Of a stretch of DNA of 64,000 nt, positions 46,590 through 58,600 are shown one piece after another. Position 1 is the stretch's first letter. The number at the start of each line of letters is the position of its first letter. Under the pieces are notes generated by a model. The model was not told where the DNA came from. It saw nothing but the letters and a program-made list of their open reading frames with translations, and did not search any database. A program made the translations under genes and the position numbers. Origin of the DNA: Rhododendron vialii (taxonomy: Eukaryota; Streptophyta; Magnoliopsida; Ericales; Ericaceae); contig NC_080559.1 in the NCBI RefSeq assembly GCF_030253575.1, positions 31,770,501-31,834,500 on the forward strand, in the 5' to 3' direction.

Positions 46590-46980
46590 TCTAGGATTTT
46601 AGGGTATTCTAAAATCTTAGGATACCTTAAGGTTTTAGGATACCATAGAATTTTAGGGTATCTTAGGGTTTTAGGCGCCCTAGAATTTTAGGATTTAGAA
46701 TATCCTAGGGTTTAAGTTTAGGCACTTTCATAGAGTCCTAGGGTTTAGGCATTTTCATAGGGGGTTTAAGGTTCATTTTCCTATTATAAGGTTTTAGCGA
46801 TTTAGGCACTTTCATAGGGTACCTTAGGGTTTAGGTATTTTCATAGGATACCTATGATTTAGGCACTTTAATAGGATACCCTAGAGTTTGGGCACTTTTA
46901 TAGAGTACCTTAGGATTTATGCACTTTCAAGGTTTAGAGTTTTAGGTATTTTCATAGGGTTTTGGTGTTTAATTAATTGG
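46590..46980 (+). repeat. Degenerate telomere-like / TTTAGGCACTTTCATAGGG array
   Basis: Over about 390 bp, variants of TTAGGGT and TTTAGGCACTTTCATAGGG recur at irregular spacing, for example ACCTTAGGGTTTAGG and TTTTAGGATACC. The complementary phrase (CCCTATGAAAGTGCCTAAA type) recurs in both copies of the segmental duplication at 28390-28620 and 32980-33210. Confidence 0.75.
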
Positions 46981-47159
46981 AGGTGACCTGGTGAGAAATA
47001 TTTTTTACTTCCTAGTGGTAAAAAAGCCCAAATAAATATCCATCACTAGGGCACTATAAAAACAAAAACTCTGGTGATAGCCAACTCCGGATAATATCCC
47101 ACCGACCTACAACTTGGTGGTTTTTGGCAATGGGGAATGGTTTTCGTGTCGGTTGTTAC

Positions 47160-47400
47160 ATCATGTTACGAAAGAGAGTTTTCAATTTTGGAAGTACTAT
47201 TTTGTTCACCCATGCGCGCACCTAAAGACTAGAACTTGAACATTGGAGGGCATTTTTTGATGGTCAAACCTCACTTTTTATATAAGCTAAAAAAAAAAAA
47301 AAAAGAACCTAGCAATTCTATTTTATTCTGATGGGTGCCTTCCCTTGCCGTTCAAAAAAAAGGGAACCCTTTTATAATGGGTTCGTGTTACCTTTGTCCA
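47160..47400. other. Spacer, nothing recognised
   Basis: AT-rich with an A run at 47289-47304. Confidence 0.4.
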
Positions 47401-47417
47401 ATAGGCCAAATAATCTT

Positions 47418-47557
47418 GGGAAAATGACGGCCAAGGACGTGTTTGATAATTAATACCTTCAAGGACATTTTCAGCATTAACAAATGTTCTTAAATGTTCT
47501 TAGCATGTCCTTGACGGGTATTAATTATCAAAACACGTCCTGGGCCGTCATTTTCCC
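47418..47557. mobile_element. 140-bp Mutator-like MITE with perfect 9-bp duplication
   Basis: Ends GGGAAAATGACGGCC and GGCCGTCATTTTCCC are exact complements. Flanked by AATAATCTT at 47409-47417 and 47558-47566. Arms continue with AGGACGTGTTTGATAATTAA / TTAATTATCAAAACACGTCC. Confidence 0.92.
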
Positions 47558-47611
47558 AATAATCTTTGCCAAAAAAATTGGCGAAAACACTACGGCCACC
47601 GAGCCCAAAAG

Positions 47612-47932
47612 TGGTGACCGGCCACCGCACGTGTGTGGGGTTCACTCCGGGCCTCGCACGGATAATCCGAGCTGTTCAATAGTTTTTTTAAAAAAAACTG
47701 AGTGGGGCTCGTGCAAAATCAACCCCGTCCAATACGTGTAAGTGCTCGATCCAAACTTCCAAAAATTAGATGATCCGAGCCGTTCATAAGTGAAAGATTG
47801 AATCGAGCATCTAATCGTATTGGACAGGAATGATTTCTCACGTGTCCCACTCGGTTTTTTTTAAAAAATTATTGAACAGCTTGAATTATCTGTGCCGAGC
47901 CCGGAGTGGGCCCCACACGTAGCACTGCTCAA
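47612..47932. mobile_element. Long palindrome, GATCCGA-related group
   Basis: Left CGCACGTGTGTGGGGTTCACTC and CACGGATAATCCGAGCTGTT; right complement AACAGCTTGAATTATCTGTG and GAGTGGGCCCCACACGTAGC. Central TGATCCGAGCCGTTCAT. Non-coding. Confidence 0.75.
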
Positions 47933-48127
47933 AAATTGGTCTCAGTAATTATTACTACTACTATTGCTCTCTTTTTGTAATTTTTTTTTTTTTTTGGGAT
48001 CGGAATTAGTGCTCATTTATAGGGGTAGATTCTTTTGTGCGTCAGACAACGGCAAGTATGTGGGTCCGATCCCCTTTGGTTTAGGTAACAATCATTGGGA
48101 CATTGACATTTTCTTTAAAAAATCAAA

Positions 48128-48255
48128 AATGCTACTCACATGACTATTCAAACACAACATTAAATACAATTTCTCACGTACATGTGGGCTTCACACACAT
48201 TACATGTGTAGATCCCACGTGTATGTGAGATATTGTATGAGTAGCATTATTTGTT
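48128..48255. mobile_element. Small foldback MITE, CACATGTACGT family
   Basis: AATGCTACTCACATGACT / TGTATGAGTAGCATTA at the ends and TCTCACGTACATGTGGGC / CCCACGTGTATGTGAGA inside. Same family as 45804-45955. Confidence 0.75.
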
Positions 48256-48479
48256 CAAATTATCGAAATTCGTGTCTTTAAAAAATATACGTATATCTTA
48301 CATTTTATAATGTTTTTTGTATAATAAAATTAATTGAGATCTTTCAAATAAGATCCATATTGCATATTAAAAACATTACGAATTGAAAATTATAGACAAT
48401 TTTTTGAAAGGTCAAACACTCTCAAAAAGGTCAAAAATGGGACAAACAAACCGGAACGGAGGGAGTGTATAAAGGATCT

Positions 48480-48847
48480 TGCTACTGGTACAACAGGTTT
48501 TACACACACAGCGCGTACAGCATGCGTTTGGGCCCGTCTCGGATTCAAAAAAGATAATCGGAGCTGCTCATTTTGTTCAATATATTTTTCTTAAGGCCAC
48601 TGTAAAAAATCAGCTTCATTCGAAAATGATAAGGGCATTTGCGAAGTGTCCAAAATCGCTTCAGAATTCTTTTGTAGGGATTTTGGACGCTTCGCAAATG
48701 CCCTTATCGTTTTCAGATGAAGTTGATTTTTTACAGGGACCTTAGGCAAAATATATTGAACAAAATGAGCAGTTTCAATTATCTTTGTTGGATCTGAGAC
48801 GGGCCTAAACACGCGCTGTCTGTGCAGAACCTGCTGTACCAGCAGCA
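48480..48847. repeat. Near-perfect long hairpin (~368 bp)
   Basis: Starts TGCTACTGGTACAACAGGTT and ends with AACCTGCTGTACCAGCAGCA, its close complement. Arms of roughly 170 nt run inward almost unbroken: CCCGTCTCGGATTC / ATCTGAGACGGGC, GCTGCTCATTTTGTTCAATA / complement, AAGGGCATTTGCGAAGTGTC / complement. The loop is about 20-25 nt (GCTTCAGAATTCTTTTGTAG). Confidence 0.9.
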
Positions 48848-48894
48848 TTTCTGGTATATAAATAAACAACAACCAGGCCTCTGGCCCACTCATA

Positions 48895-49365
48895 ATTGAC
48901 GTTTTTTACGGGCAAAGGTCCAGTTAAGTTTCTCAGGGTCCAGTTCGAACCAATTTTGGGCCATTTGTGTACTTTTTTCGGTCTTCAACAATAATCGAAA
49001 CCGTTCACTTTTTAGAGCTCTCTGAAAACATTAACCAATTCAAAAATTACATTGATTCAATACTATTTGATGTGATTTCGAAATGCATTAAGCTTATGTA
49101 TTACATGGGTTGTAATCCAATCTTGCACATTTATTTTTTTTACAAAATTAATGAAATCATATCAAATGGTATCGGATCGACATGATTTTCGACGCGGTTA
49201 ATCTTCTCGGCGATTTATAAAAAGTGAAAGGTTCCGATCATTTCTATAGACCCGGAAAGAGCCCACAAATAGTCCAGAACTAACCATAAAGAAACTTGAC
49301 TGGATCTGCTCCCTTTTACCAAAACCATTGCCAAGTCCAAACCACTCCATCTCCATCACCTTATA
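48895..49365. other. Spacer before the Stowaway pair
   Basis: No gene or element termini recognised. Confidence 0.5.
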
Positions 49366-49579
49366 CTCTCTCCGTCTTATAATATTTCTCCAGTCCACAA
49401 AACAGGACTATAAAATAATATATTTTTTTCAAGAAAAAATTCAAATTTTTTTCTTGAGTTCAAAGAACTCGTCAAAATCTAGTAAATTGTTGAATTTTTT
49501 TTTAACTTTTCTTACAAAAATTGTATTATTTTTACGTCTTCGTTTTGCGAACCGAACAAATATTATGGGACGGAGGGAG
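49366..49579. mobile_element. Stowaway-like MITE (214 bp)
   Basis: Left CTCTCTCCGTCTTATAATATT, right AATATTATGGGACGGAGGGAG, TA on both sides (49364-49365, 49580-49581). Confidence 0.88.
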
Positions 49580-49617
49580 TATATAATACAGAGATTTTTT
49601 GAGACTTGAAAATACTA

Positions 49618-49888
49618 CTCCCTCCGTCTCTTTTTAAGTGTCCTGCTTCGTAACTCCAATTTATTAAAAAGATATCATCATTACACCTTTGACATCAGCT
49701 TTTTCCTCCACTTTCTTTACTTACCCATCATCATTATACTTTTACTCACTAACTTTTCAAAATAAAATCTACTTTTAGGGACAAAATAGACAATACACCA
49801 ACTTTTATCCCCCTAACTTTACAAAATGGACACTTATTAAGGGACAGCCCAAAATGAAATACTGGACACAAAAAAAGGACAGAGGGAG
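49618..49888. mobile_element. Stowaway-like MITE (271 bp) abutting the FLZ gene
   Basis: Left CTCCCTCCGTCTCTTTTTAA, right AAAAAAAGGACAGAGGGAG, TA on both sides (49616-49617, 49889-49890). Ends 118 bp before the FLZ ATG. Confidence 0.88.
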
Positions 49889-50006
49889 TACTAGTATTGT
49901 GGAGTTGAGAAGAAGCCCATATCTCTCTCTCTCTCTCTCCTTTTACACACTCCCATGTAACCATTGCTCCCGATTTGCCGGCTGCCAAACGCTAGCTAGA
50001 GTCATC

Positions 50007-51242
50007 ATGTCAGGCAACAAACCACGGCCGGTCATCGGAAAGCTTGTCGGAGGGTGGGGATCCGGTGAAAGATTCGGGTTTGCGGATGCTCCGGCTACTA
50101 GCCCAAGAAGTCCTTTAGACGTCAAGATCCAATCCCCAAGAGTCCTCAAGAATATTTACGATCTTGGTGGGGTTGGACTTGGTATTGTGGCTGCCCTCGA
50201 GAAATCTGCAGGCGACCCCGGGTCGGATACTCGGGCCAGTAAGCCTGTTTTTGTCCGGAATTTGAGCCGGAATTCCAACCCGATTCCGGTTAAATTACCA
50301 CCTAACGATAGTGATCGCGGTGGATGCAGAAGAGAGTTGGAGGAAATGGAGTTGATTGATGATTTAGAGGAGGATTATACTTTCGTGACCTTTCATGGGC
50401 CAAACAAGGACTACGACACTAGAGTTTATCGTGACAATGGAGTTGAAATCGGCAGAAGTGGGGGGTGGCATGATAGAATTGTGATCGATAAGAGAAGCGA
50501 AAACTGTGGTCATGTCGCTGCTTTCGACATATCGCCGGCGCTATTCGGAGACGATACGAGGGCTTGTCCTGGATCTGATTTTCTCAGTTCATGCCACTTG
50601 TGCCAGAAGAAGCTCCACGGCAGAGACATTTACATGTATAGGTACAGTACCCTTTTGTGATTCATCTTGGATTCATTTTATGCCTTTTTAACATCACCCT
50701 GCAGAGACTAGATCTACAGCTCAAGGCTGAATGATCTAAACGGATATGAGATTCACATCATGAGTGTGAATTGGGACACGTCTCTCGGTTTCTTGCCAAC
50801 GGTACTGTTGGATTTGTGAAGCCTGACTAGTACTAAGCCAGCACCCTTGTTCGGTTTGAGTTTTGATGGAGGTTATTTTTACAGTAATGAGTGGAGAGAT
50901 ATAGATAGAGAAAATTTATTGGAGATTGTGCCGAGAGGTTTTTAGACCCAAAACGAACGTCTCAGTACCAACGAAATGTAACCAGCTGAATTTTATACCC
51001 AAGCAGTGTTTCTTTTGCATTTCCCAGCTGAATTTTGTGCCCGTAAACCTAACGAAATGCAAATTGTCAACAGGGGAGAGAAAGCATTTTGCAGCACGGA
51101 GTGTAGATTCAGGCAGATAGTAACGGATGAGCGGAAGGAGCAGTGCTGCAGCTCTGAAGCTTCAAGATCAGCTGCAGCAGATGTTTCAAACTCGCCTTAC
51201 GCCAACGGCCGGATTTTCACCACCGGGATTCTTGCAATCTAG
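50007..51242 (+). CDS. FCS-like zinc finger (FLZ, DUF581) protein, 2 exons, 267 aa
   Basis: Exons 50007-50641 and 51074-51242 (phase 2, GT-AG). The FLZ domain spans the intron: Cys196 and Cys199 in CHLCQKKLHGRDIYMYR, then Cys218 and Cys222 in FCSTEC, followed by RQIVTDERKE. Upstream are a conserved N-terminal FGFADAPATSPRSPLD, the VGLGIVAALE segment and an acidic ELEEMELIDDLEEDYTFVTFHGP block seen in the larger FLZ proteins. Family knowledge: FLZ proteins are plant-only adaptors that bind SnRK1 subunits in ABA, sugar and energy signalling; the partner here is inferred. The start is the ATG at 50007 (MSGNKPRP) because upstream in-frame sequence is CT leader and MITE. Transcription converges on UBP1, 1.37 kb away. 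Confidence 0.94.
50642..51073 (+). other. FLZ intron
   Basis: 432-bp intron splitting the zinc finger between the two Cys pairs, the usual place in this family as I recall it. Donor AG|GTACAG, acceptor CAACAG|G. Confidence 0.9.
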
Positions 51243-51638
51243 GCTGTTATTACTCTGTGATAGCGATTATAACTGTGGCGAAGATACACGTGTATGCATT
51301 TTACGTAAAAGTTGGAAGCTATAATGATTTCCCTTCGCAATTTTGCTTGAAGTTTGGGATGTAAGGGATGGAAAAAGGAAGAAGACGATCTCCTATACTT
51401 TCATTATAGTTTTCAATTTTATCAAGCTGTCATTTTAGATAACCGATGTTCAAATAAAGGATTTCGCTGAGGAATCTGTGGAAGGGAAAAGAATGTTAAG
51501 GGATTTCTCTCAGCGAATTCACGGTGTTTCCCTTGACATTCAGTTTTCTCAGAAAGTCCCTCCAAAAACACAGGTTGGGGAAAGGTTTTTCTAAGTGTCT
51601 GTGCATTTACTCAACACCATGAGAGTGTGTGCGCGTGC

Positions 51639-51670
<32 letters not shown>

Positions 51671-52610
51671 TTGTGCAACTGAAACGCAGCAAATCCCCAG
51701 CCGGTTATGTATCTTGTTGCATTTCACCCAAGCATGTTAGCGATAGGTAGCCGTCCAGATTGTGCCAACTGAAACGCAGAAAATTTATGATTTGACAAAC
51801 CACAATAGAATCAGGCAAAGTATGGCAGATTGGAGGTGATTTGAGAGTAGTCTAAAAGCTTTCGTTCTGAGAGTCATCAGATGCAGCAAATGCATCACTC
51901 TAATCAGGGCTTGGCACCGGTGCACATGCCCACTCCGGTTCACATCTGTGATAGCATTCCTTTAGCAACAACATTTTGGTACATGGCCTCTCCAATGCAT
52001 TTCAGTTTTCCCACATCCACAAAAGTAAGGAAAAACCAATAATTCAAGAGTATACCTTCAGCAGTTCCTGTATTTCTTCAAACCAGACTCTAGCTTTCCA
52101 CATATGGAACAAACATAATCGCGAGTACACAAGCCTCGTACTTACTCATGGTAAAAACCGAGCACAGAAAGCAGTTTTCCGACTTAGGACTTTTGTTGAG
52201 ATTAAATGAGTTCCCCCAATTGTTCTCATAAGGAGGATTACAAAAGTATCATAACTACTATTGTAATCCGAAAAGCACTGATGCCTTGGTACTACAAGCC
52301 TCAACAGAAGAAAACAGCAATTTACTATCATTTATAAGAAGTAGCAACTCACTATTTATAAGAAAACCACATGATACAGTTTCAAATGAAAACTAGAAAA
52401 TTCAAAACGAAGTCGCTCACCCATGAAACTGTGGTTTAGATGAGATTTGCAGGAGAAACCATCTCCAGTATAAGTTACATGCCCATACACACAGCTGGTA
52501 TAGGGGACACAGCCCACTTGGAAAAAAAAAAAAAAACAAGTGCAAGAGCAAACATTCTACATCGAGTTAAAGTTACAGACTCCTTCCTGGAAGACCTGCA
52601 TAATTATTTA
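51243..52610. other. Convergent spacer between FLZ and UBP1
   Basis: Should hold both 3' UTRs. A (GT)n/(GA)n compound microsatellite lies at about 51625-51671. No additional gene seen. Confidence 0.7.
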
Positions 52611-55600
52611 TTACTGGTAATAAATCGATGGCTGGGTGGAGGCAATGCCTGGATACCCACCATCATAGATTGCCTGACTAGCTCCAGCAGCACCAAATCG
52701 CTGTTGTGCTTGCGGCTGCATCAGAGCTTGTGCACCCATTCCCATTCCCATTCCCATCCCCATCCCCATTCTACTCAATGCCAGTTGTCGCTCATAAGCT
52801 ACAAGGTCAGCGGCAGAAAAACCTGGCATCTGTGCGGCAGCTGGCGGTGGCAGAGGAGTAGAGCTGGTCCCCGGTGGAGTGGGTTTGCTGCCCCAGGAGC
52901 ACTGCAATCAATATAAGTTGAATATTAAAGTCCTAGTCCGCAGATGAAACAAAAGAGCAAAAGAAACAGTGCATGTGCATAAGCATAAGCAGCATAACCA
53001 ATAACGATGCTTTCCGGCCCATAACAAGTAATGGAGTCAAATTCGGGGATCTTAATCAAAAGACAAACATATATAGCCAGTGCACACAATTAGTAAGACG
53101 GACAAAAAGCGTCAAAATAGTGAAAATGCAAGTCTGCATATTCTTGCTTATGCCATATAGATATAAGAACTGAACAAATCATACAACATGGAATTGGATA
53201 GCATTCCTATAAGCGAAGTGAGTCCTTGTAAACAAATAACAATGCAACAAAACATCTGAAGGTTCAACGGGTGCAAAATATTCATCATCTTATTTATATG
53301 GTGGCCAATTCAGTTAGGGTACCTTAATTGGTTTGCCAAAGAAAATTCGGGCATTTCCCATCTGAATAGCCCGAGCTGCTTCAGCATGAGTACCATATCT
53401 TATAAAACCAAAACCTTTATCTCGCTGTATGCGGACGTCTTCAATAACACCAGCACCAAGAAGATGGAAATGCTGGTGGAGATCAGCTGAACTAACCTGA
53501 AAAATAGTGTTCATGATGCTGTTTATGAGAAACACAGGGCATGCATGCTCAAAATTGAAAATATACTGGTAACACTTGGCATAAAAAGTAACATGGGATC
53601 TTGTGGTAAAAAATATTTGAATAATTTAATTAACCAGAACATATAGGATAGAACAGAATGGAGAAAAAAAAGATTCATAAGGCCAACCCCAATTGATTGT
53701 GACCAAAAGCTTAAGTCTTGTTGGTCTTCTATTGCTACATCTTTATAGCTAGACCAGATGAGTTCCCTCCTTTACGAAAGTCTTCCTATGCCCTTTTCAA
53801 GTAATAAAAATGCCAACAGAAAAACAATGATGAAAAACAAGTTTAGTAACAAGATTTGCTACTCTCCTTTGCCCCCACAACAGGCTCCAGAAGGCCCAGC
53901 AAAAGGTGTCTATCCTATATAACTAAGAAGATAACCAATTCTCCAGAATACAAATACATCACACATGTAGGTTATAAGTGTCAAATCCTCACCTCCGGAG
54001 CAAGATTGCCAACATAAACAGTGGTGTACTGAGGATTATTCTCTGGAGCATCCTCATTGGTTCTCTCTTGACCATCTTCTGCACAAGAACAATGCCATAC
54101 TTGTAAGATCTAATATCAAAAGAATTAAAATTGTAAAAATCAAATACCGATCAATGTACGACCAGTAAAACATTGGCCGATTCTAAATTTTCCTTAGAAA
54201 TATGGACACGGGTAAATAGGACTTTACTTCACCCAATTAAAAGCAGACTTGGACTTGGAAGCTGTGACAGTGATACATTATGCATACGCCTCAAAATCTA
54301 CAGAGCAGCTAATATTTTCAAAACTATGCTCATGAATTACAGTATATTGCAGAAATCAAAGAAAAACTGCACCAGTAGTCGAAATTCATTTCAAACTATG
54401 CTAGAACTCAGATATTATACCTATGCTAGAAATGCTTTCAAATTCATGAGCCGGCTTTTAAAGCTTTTTACAAAAACGATCATGAGTTTAGATGACAGTA
54501 AAAAAAAACAGCACTTATAGTCAAAAATCACATCCTAATCATAGTCTTCCACAAAAGAAAAGAGAAAACAGAACAGAACTATGCGAAAAGAAGTTAAAAT
54601 TTATCATTGCAACTTCGCCTATGCAACTGTTTAGCAAATGAGAACTTTGAAGAACCACATCATTAATCATCTATACCTGAACTCCCATTTGTCAGTTCCA
54701 CCACGCTTTTGCCATCCAAATTGTGATTGTCATCATTAACACCAGCTCCCTTTGTTGCCCAGTTGCACCTGATTTGTCTGCTTCCGAGCCATTTTCCTAT
54801 AATTTAAGATTAGAAGATAACAACGTACAGAATTAATTGAAAAGTTACTGGAGTGAGCCAGAAAGAAACAGAAGTATAATAGTTGTGTGATGGATAAAAA
54901 GCTACTTGCTTTATCCCCTCCCAAGTTCCATGGCCCCTTCTAAATGGTAAAATCTCATGCTAAACAAATACCTGAATTTCCTGATGAGACTGGAACTTAT
55001 TTTACGATTTGAACAAATCAAACAGCGGTACTTAATACCTCTTAACAGCACAGTAAAGTATGTTCAATAGTGTATGCTCAAAGCCTAGACTAATCTGATT
55101 ATGAATCCCATTAAAAACATCCTAGTGGGAAAAACTAGTCCCATTTTGTTTTACTTGTAGCTCTTTCTGTGCTGGTATTAGAAACAGAATACCGAGTATA
55201 AATATCAATAGAAGAATGGATAGAGAAGAAACAATGAAGCTATTCTCACCATTCAAATCATTCACTGCAGTTTGAGCATCCTGGCCAAGAAGAAACAAAA
55301 AGAAAATAGTCATGACATGTACATGTAAAACCACATGAAAACAAACACGAGAACAATGATGACTATTATCTGTTAACTAGATCAATACCTGCTGAGTTCG
55401 GAAAGAGACGAATCCAAACCCCCTTGAACGCCCAGTCTTTTGATCCCACATAACCCTTGCATCTCTGTGAACGGCAGTAGAAAGATCAAAAAAAACATCC
55501 AGATAAATGCTAGGTCCCGAACCTATGTTATGTTTCCAATCTGATGCGATGGAAACTCTGCCCAAAAAAAAAATAGAGAGCAAGAAATGAAAGCTTACGA

Positions 55601-58600
55601 GCAACTAGGATAAACAGAGAAGCATGCAAACAGGGTAGCATCCGTAACTTCAGGGCTAAGATCACCAACGAAAATGTTAAAGTGGCCTACAAAAAACGTA
55701 AACAAAGAGATATCAACAACTTAATTATGCTGAAACAATTTTAGTACAAGTACCATCAAACATAAAGAAGTGATCTTAGACCTGATGTGTCCTCTCTCTG
55801 GTTACTGGCATATGCCCAGTTAACTTTTATAGGCTGCCCAAACCTGCAAACTACATATCAGTATATAGGAACAGCCGAACAGGAAACATATACACATTAC
55901 ACAACAAGCTATAAAAATGCTTCTCACAGATGCCTTCCATTAAGAGTCACAATAGCAAGAGCAGCTGATCTGCGATCAAAGTAGTCCACGAAACCGTAGG
56001 ATGACTGCATAACATGAAAGAATGCACCAGTATAACCAGGAGAGGGGAACCATTAAGAAGGAAAGGCGGCAAGTTTTGTGATGAAAGCATACCTTCTCCT
56101 TCCGAATGAGCTTGCAACCTTCAATAGGACCAGTACTTGAGAAAACCTCCTGAAGAAGTGGGTCTGTAACCTGTGGGTGAACATTCCCAACATACCTGCA
56201 TTACCCCATAGATGAAAGTTGACTAAACCAATGATACACTTGTGTAACTTAATGATATGAAGCAATAAACACAAGCATCAAATGGCAAACATAAAACTGT
56301 GAGAAAGTAAACATGAGTAATCATTCTTATATTGCAGTGAAAGAGAGAGGGTCTATTTCCGTGCAAATTACGATACTGTTGATATACAAAATTAATGATG
56401 CCAACATAGGCAACAATTAAACTTTTTCCAAGTTAAAAAGAGACAAGTTGAACCTCATTCAAAGGAGTAAATAAAATTAAGGCAAAGGTACACAGAAAAA
56501 TTCAAAAAGAAAAAGAGAGGAAAAAAAGAAAAAGAAAAATCTGTATGACACTCACACACTGCGGCAAGTACTTGAATCAAACCCAGGAGGCAGATTTCCA
56601 CTCAAGATGGGCTCTATCTGCAAAATAAAATTGTAAAGAAACAAGAAAAGGGAAAAAAGGGCCAAAAACAAAATATCTAAGCTACTACTACCTATCTAAG
56701 ACATAAAACTAACCATGTATTGGGAGAAAAACTCACTGAAACCTTGCAAACACATTTCAAGTATGGTATATTGGCTAATCATAGGAAAGCATAGTTGTCA
56801 AATCAAGTTTTGGATTGGTCTGCTTTTTTATGGGGTTGTTTTATTTCGGGCCAACATAATGAGGATTGAGGAAATATAGTTAGCTTGTGGTTCATCCTCA
56901 ACTTGTAGCCTTTGATTGCATGGAATAGGGCAAAGGATTCAATATACCTGAACCAAGTGGTGAAACCAATGCTATATGCTAAGACGAGTTGGGTTGAGAA
57001 AGTCCAATGCATAGGAGTCAAAACAAATTGAATCGCAATAGGAAGCATAAGAATCTGACAAATTCGACAATCATGGAGGAAGGAACAATAGAGAACATTC
57101 CAATCTCTCATTTCATTTCCATCCAGACCAAGGTCACCATACCTTCACATTACTCTCCATAATCTATTCATGACACGCTCTCCAACTCGCATTGCTTGTT
57201 TCCTTCCTTACAAGAACGAAGACTACCTGAAAAGTTTTTTTGCGTGGAAGCAAGGGAGCGGCTTGATAGTTTGTAAAGCCTTGCCCACAAGGCTTCAATC
57301 CATCTTTTTTGGGAAACACTAAACCTCTAATATCGGTTGTCATTCTTAATGAGCCGCAAAGTGTCAAACCACTTTCCATGCATATCTCAATAACGAAAAC
57401 TTACATGTATGTCGAATGGGCCCATCAATAACAAGAAAACTTAAACTTTCAACAGGTTGGCAGACTTCTTCAGTCATAAAGGAACCAGCGATTAAGACGC
57501 TTATCCGAAAGAACAGAGATAAAATGACTATAACAAAACAAAAAATCACCCCCTATAGCATTAAACATGAACGAAAAAATCCTTTTGTAAAACCTTTAGT
57601 CCAAGTCACCAATTAACCCTGAACCAACCCCGAAAACAAGAGATTCAACAGGGTATATTCCAGTGGAATGATGTTCAGGAAAGTGAAACAATATTAATTG
57701 TCAGACCCATGTTCATACATAAAACAGAGTTTCACTAGCACCCGCGCATTGTTAACATAGAATAATCAGATGGCAAAGAACATTCCTTTTTGGCAAGAAC
57801 CTAGCCTTTGATAGATGAAATCACTACCAACTTTGTAATAGTACCATCAGTTAAAAAGATAATGCTCACAATACAGAGTGATAATGTCATTGTATCCTGC
57901 CACATCCATGGCGAAAGGCTTTGACCCAGGCTTCTTCCCCACTTCCTTGAACACGTCAAATGCCTCGGAGATTTTCCTTAACTTGAAACACTCCTTAACC
58001 ATTATGTCAAAAGCAGTCTGAATTAACCCCTTGGAAAGTTGACGGGGTGTGAGTATTAACCACAATTCCCTATAATGCCCAAGCCTCCTTTTTCTTCTTG
58101 TGCTTAAGCTATATCTCTATCAGCACATTACAAGTCGCAGGAATCATCTTGAATTGTCTATCAAGCAAGGTCTTGTACAATTGCATAGCTTCTGTTTCCC
58201 TCCCCCGATTAAAAAACCAATCCACAAAATGCCGCATTCCACCGTCCCATTGTCTACCAAACACGGTGAAACACCTCTCTTTCAACTCATCGAAAAGGTC
58301 CATTGGCCTTACCCAAATTCAGGAGCCCTAAAATCAAATTATTGTAAACTTGGGAATCCGCTCTTGGCCCTTACTCAACATTTCTCTAAGTAACTCAACA
58401 GCTAAATAAGGACACCATTTAACCAAAATAAAACTACGACTGAACTCTTTCACCTCTATTTCTCACGTTATCGCATCAAACAGGAAAGGAAAACCCAAAA
58501 CCGTAACGATAAAGGGATAAGCTCCGTTGGAAATATATATATCCGGAGAGTGTGTGTGTGGGTGTGTATATATCAAAACAGTAGATTTATCAATCGAAAC

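Noticed and set aside
48479-48893. Two opposite-strand open frames of similar sequence
   Set aside because: Same cause: the long inverted repeat at 48480-48847.
49854-50006. Longer FLZ protein starting within the MITE
   Set aside because: The extra 51 residues would be MITE and CT-leader sequence with no family similarity.
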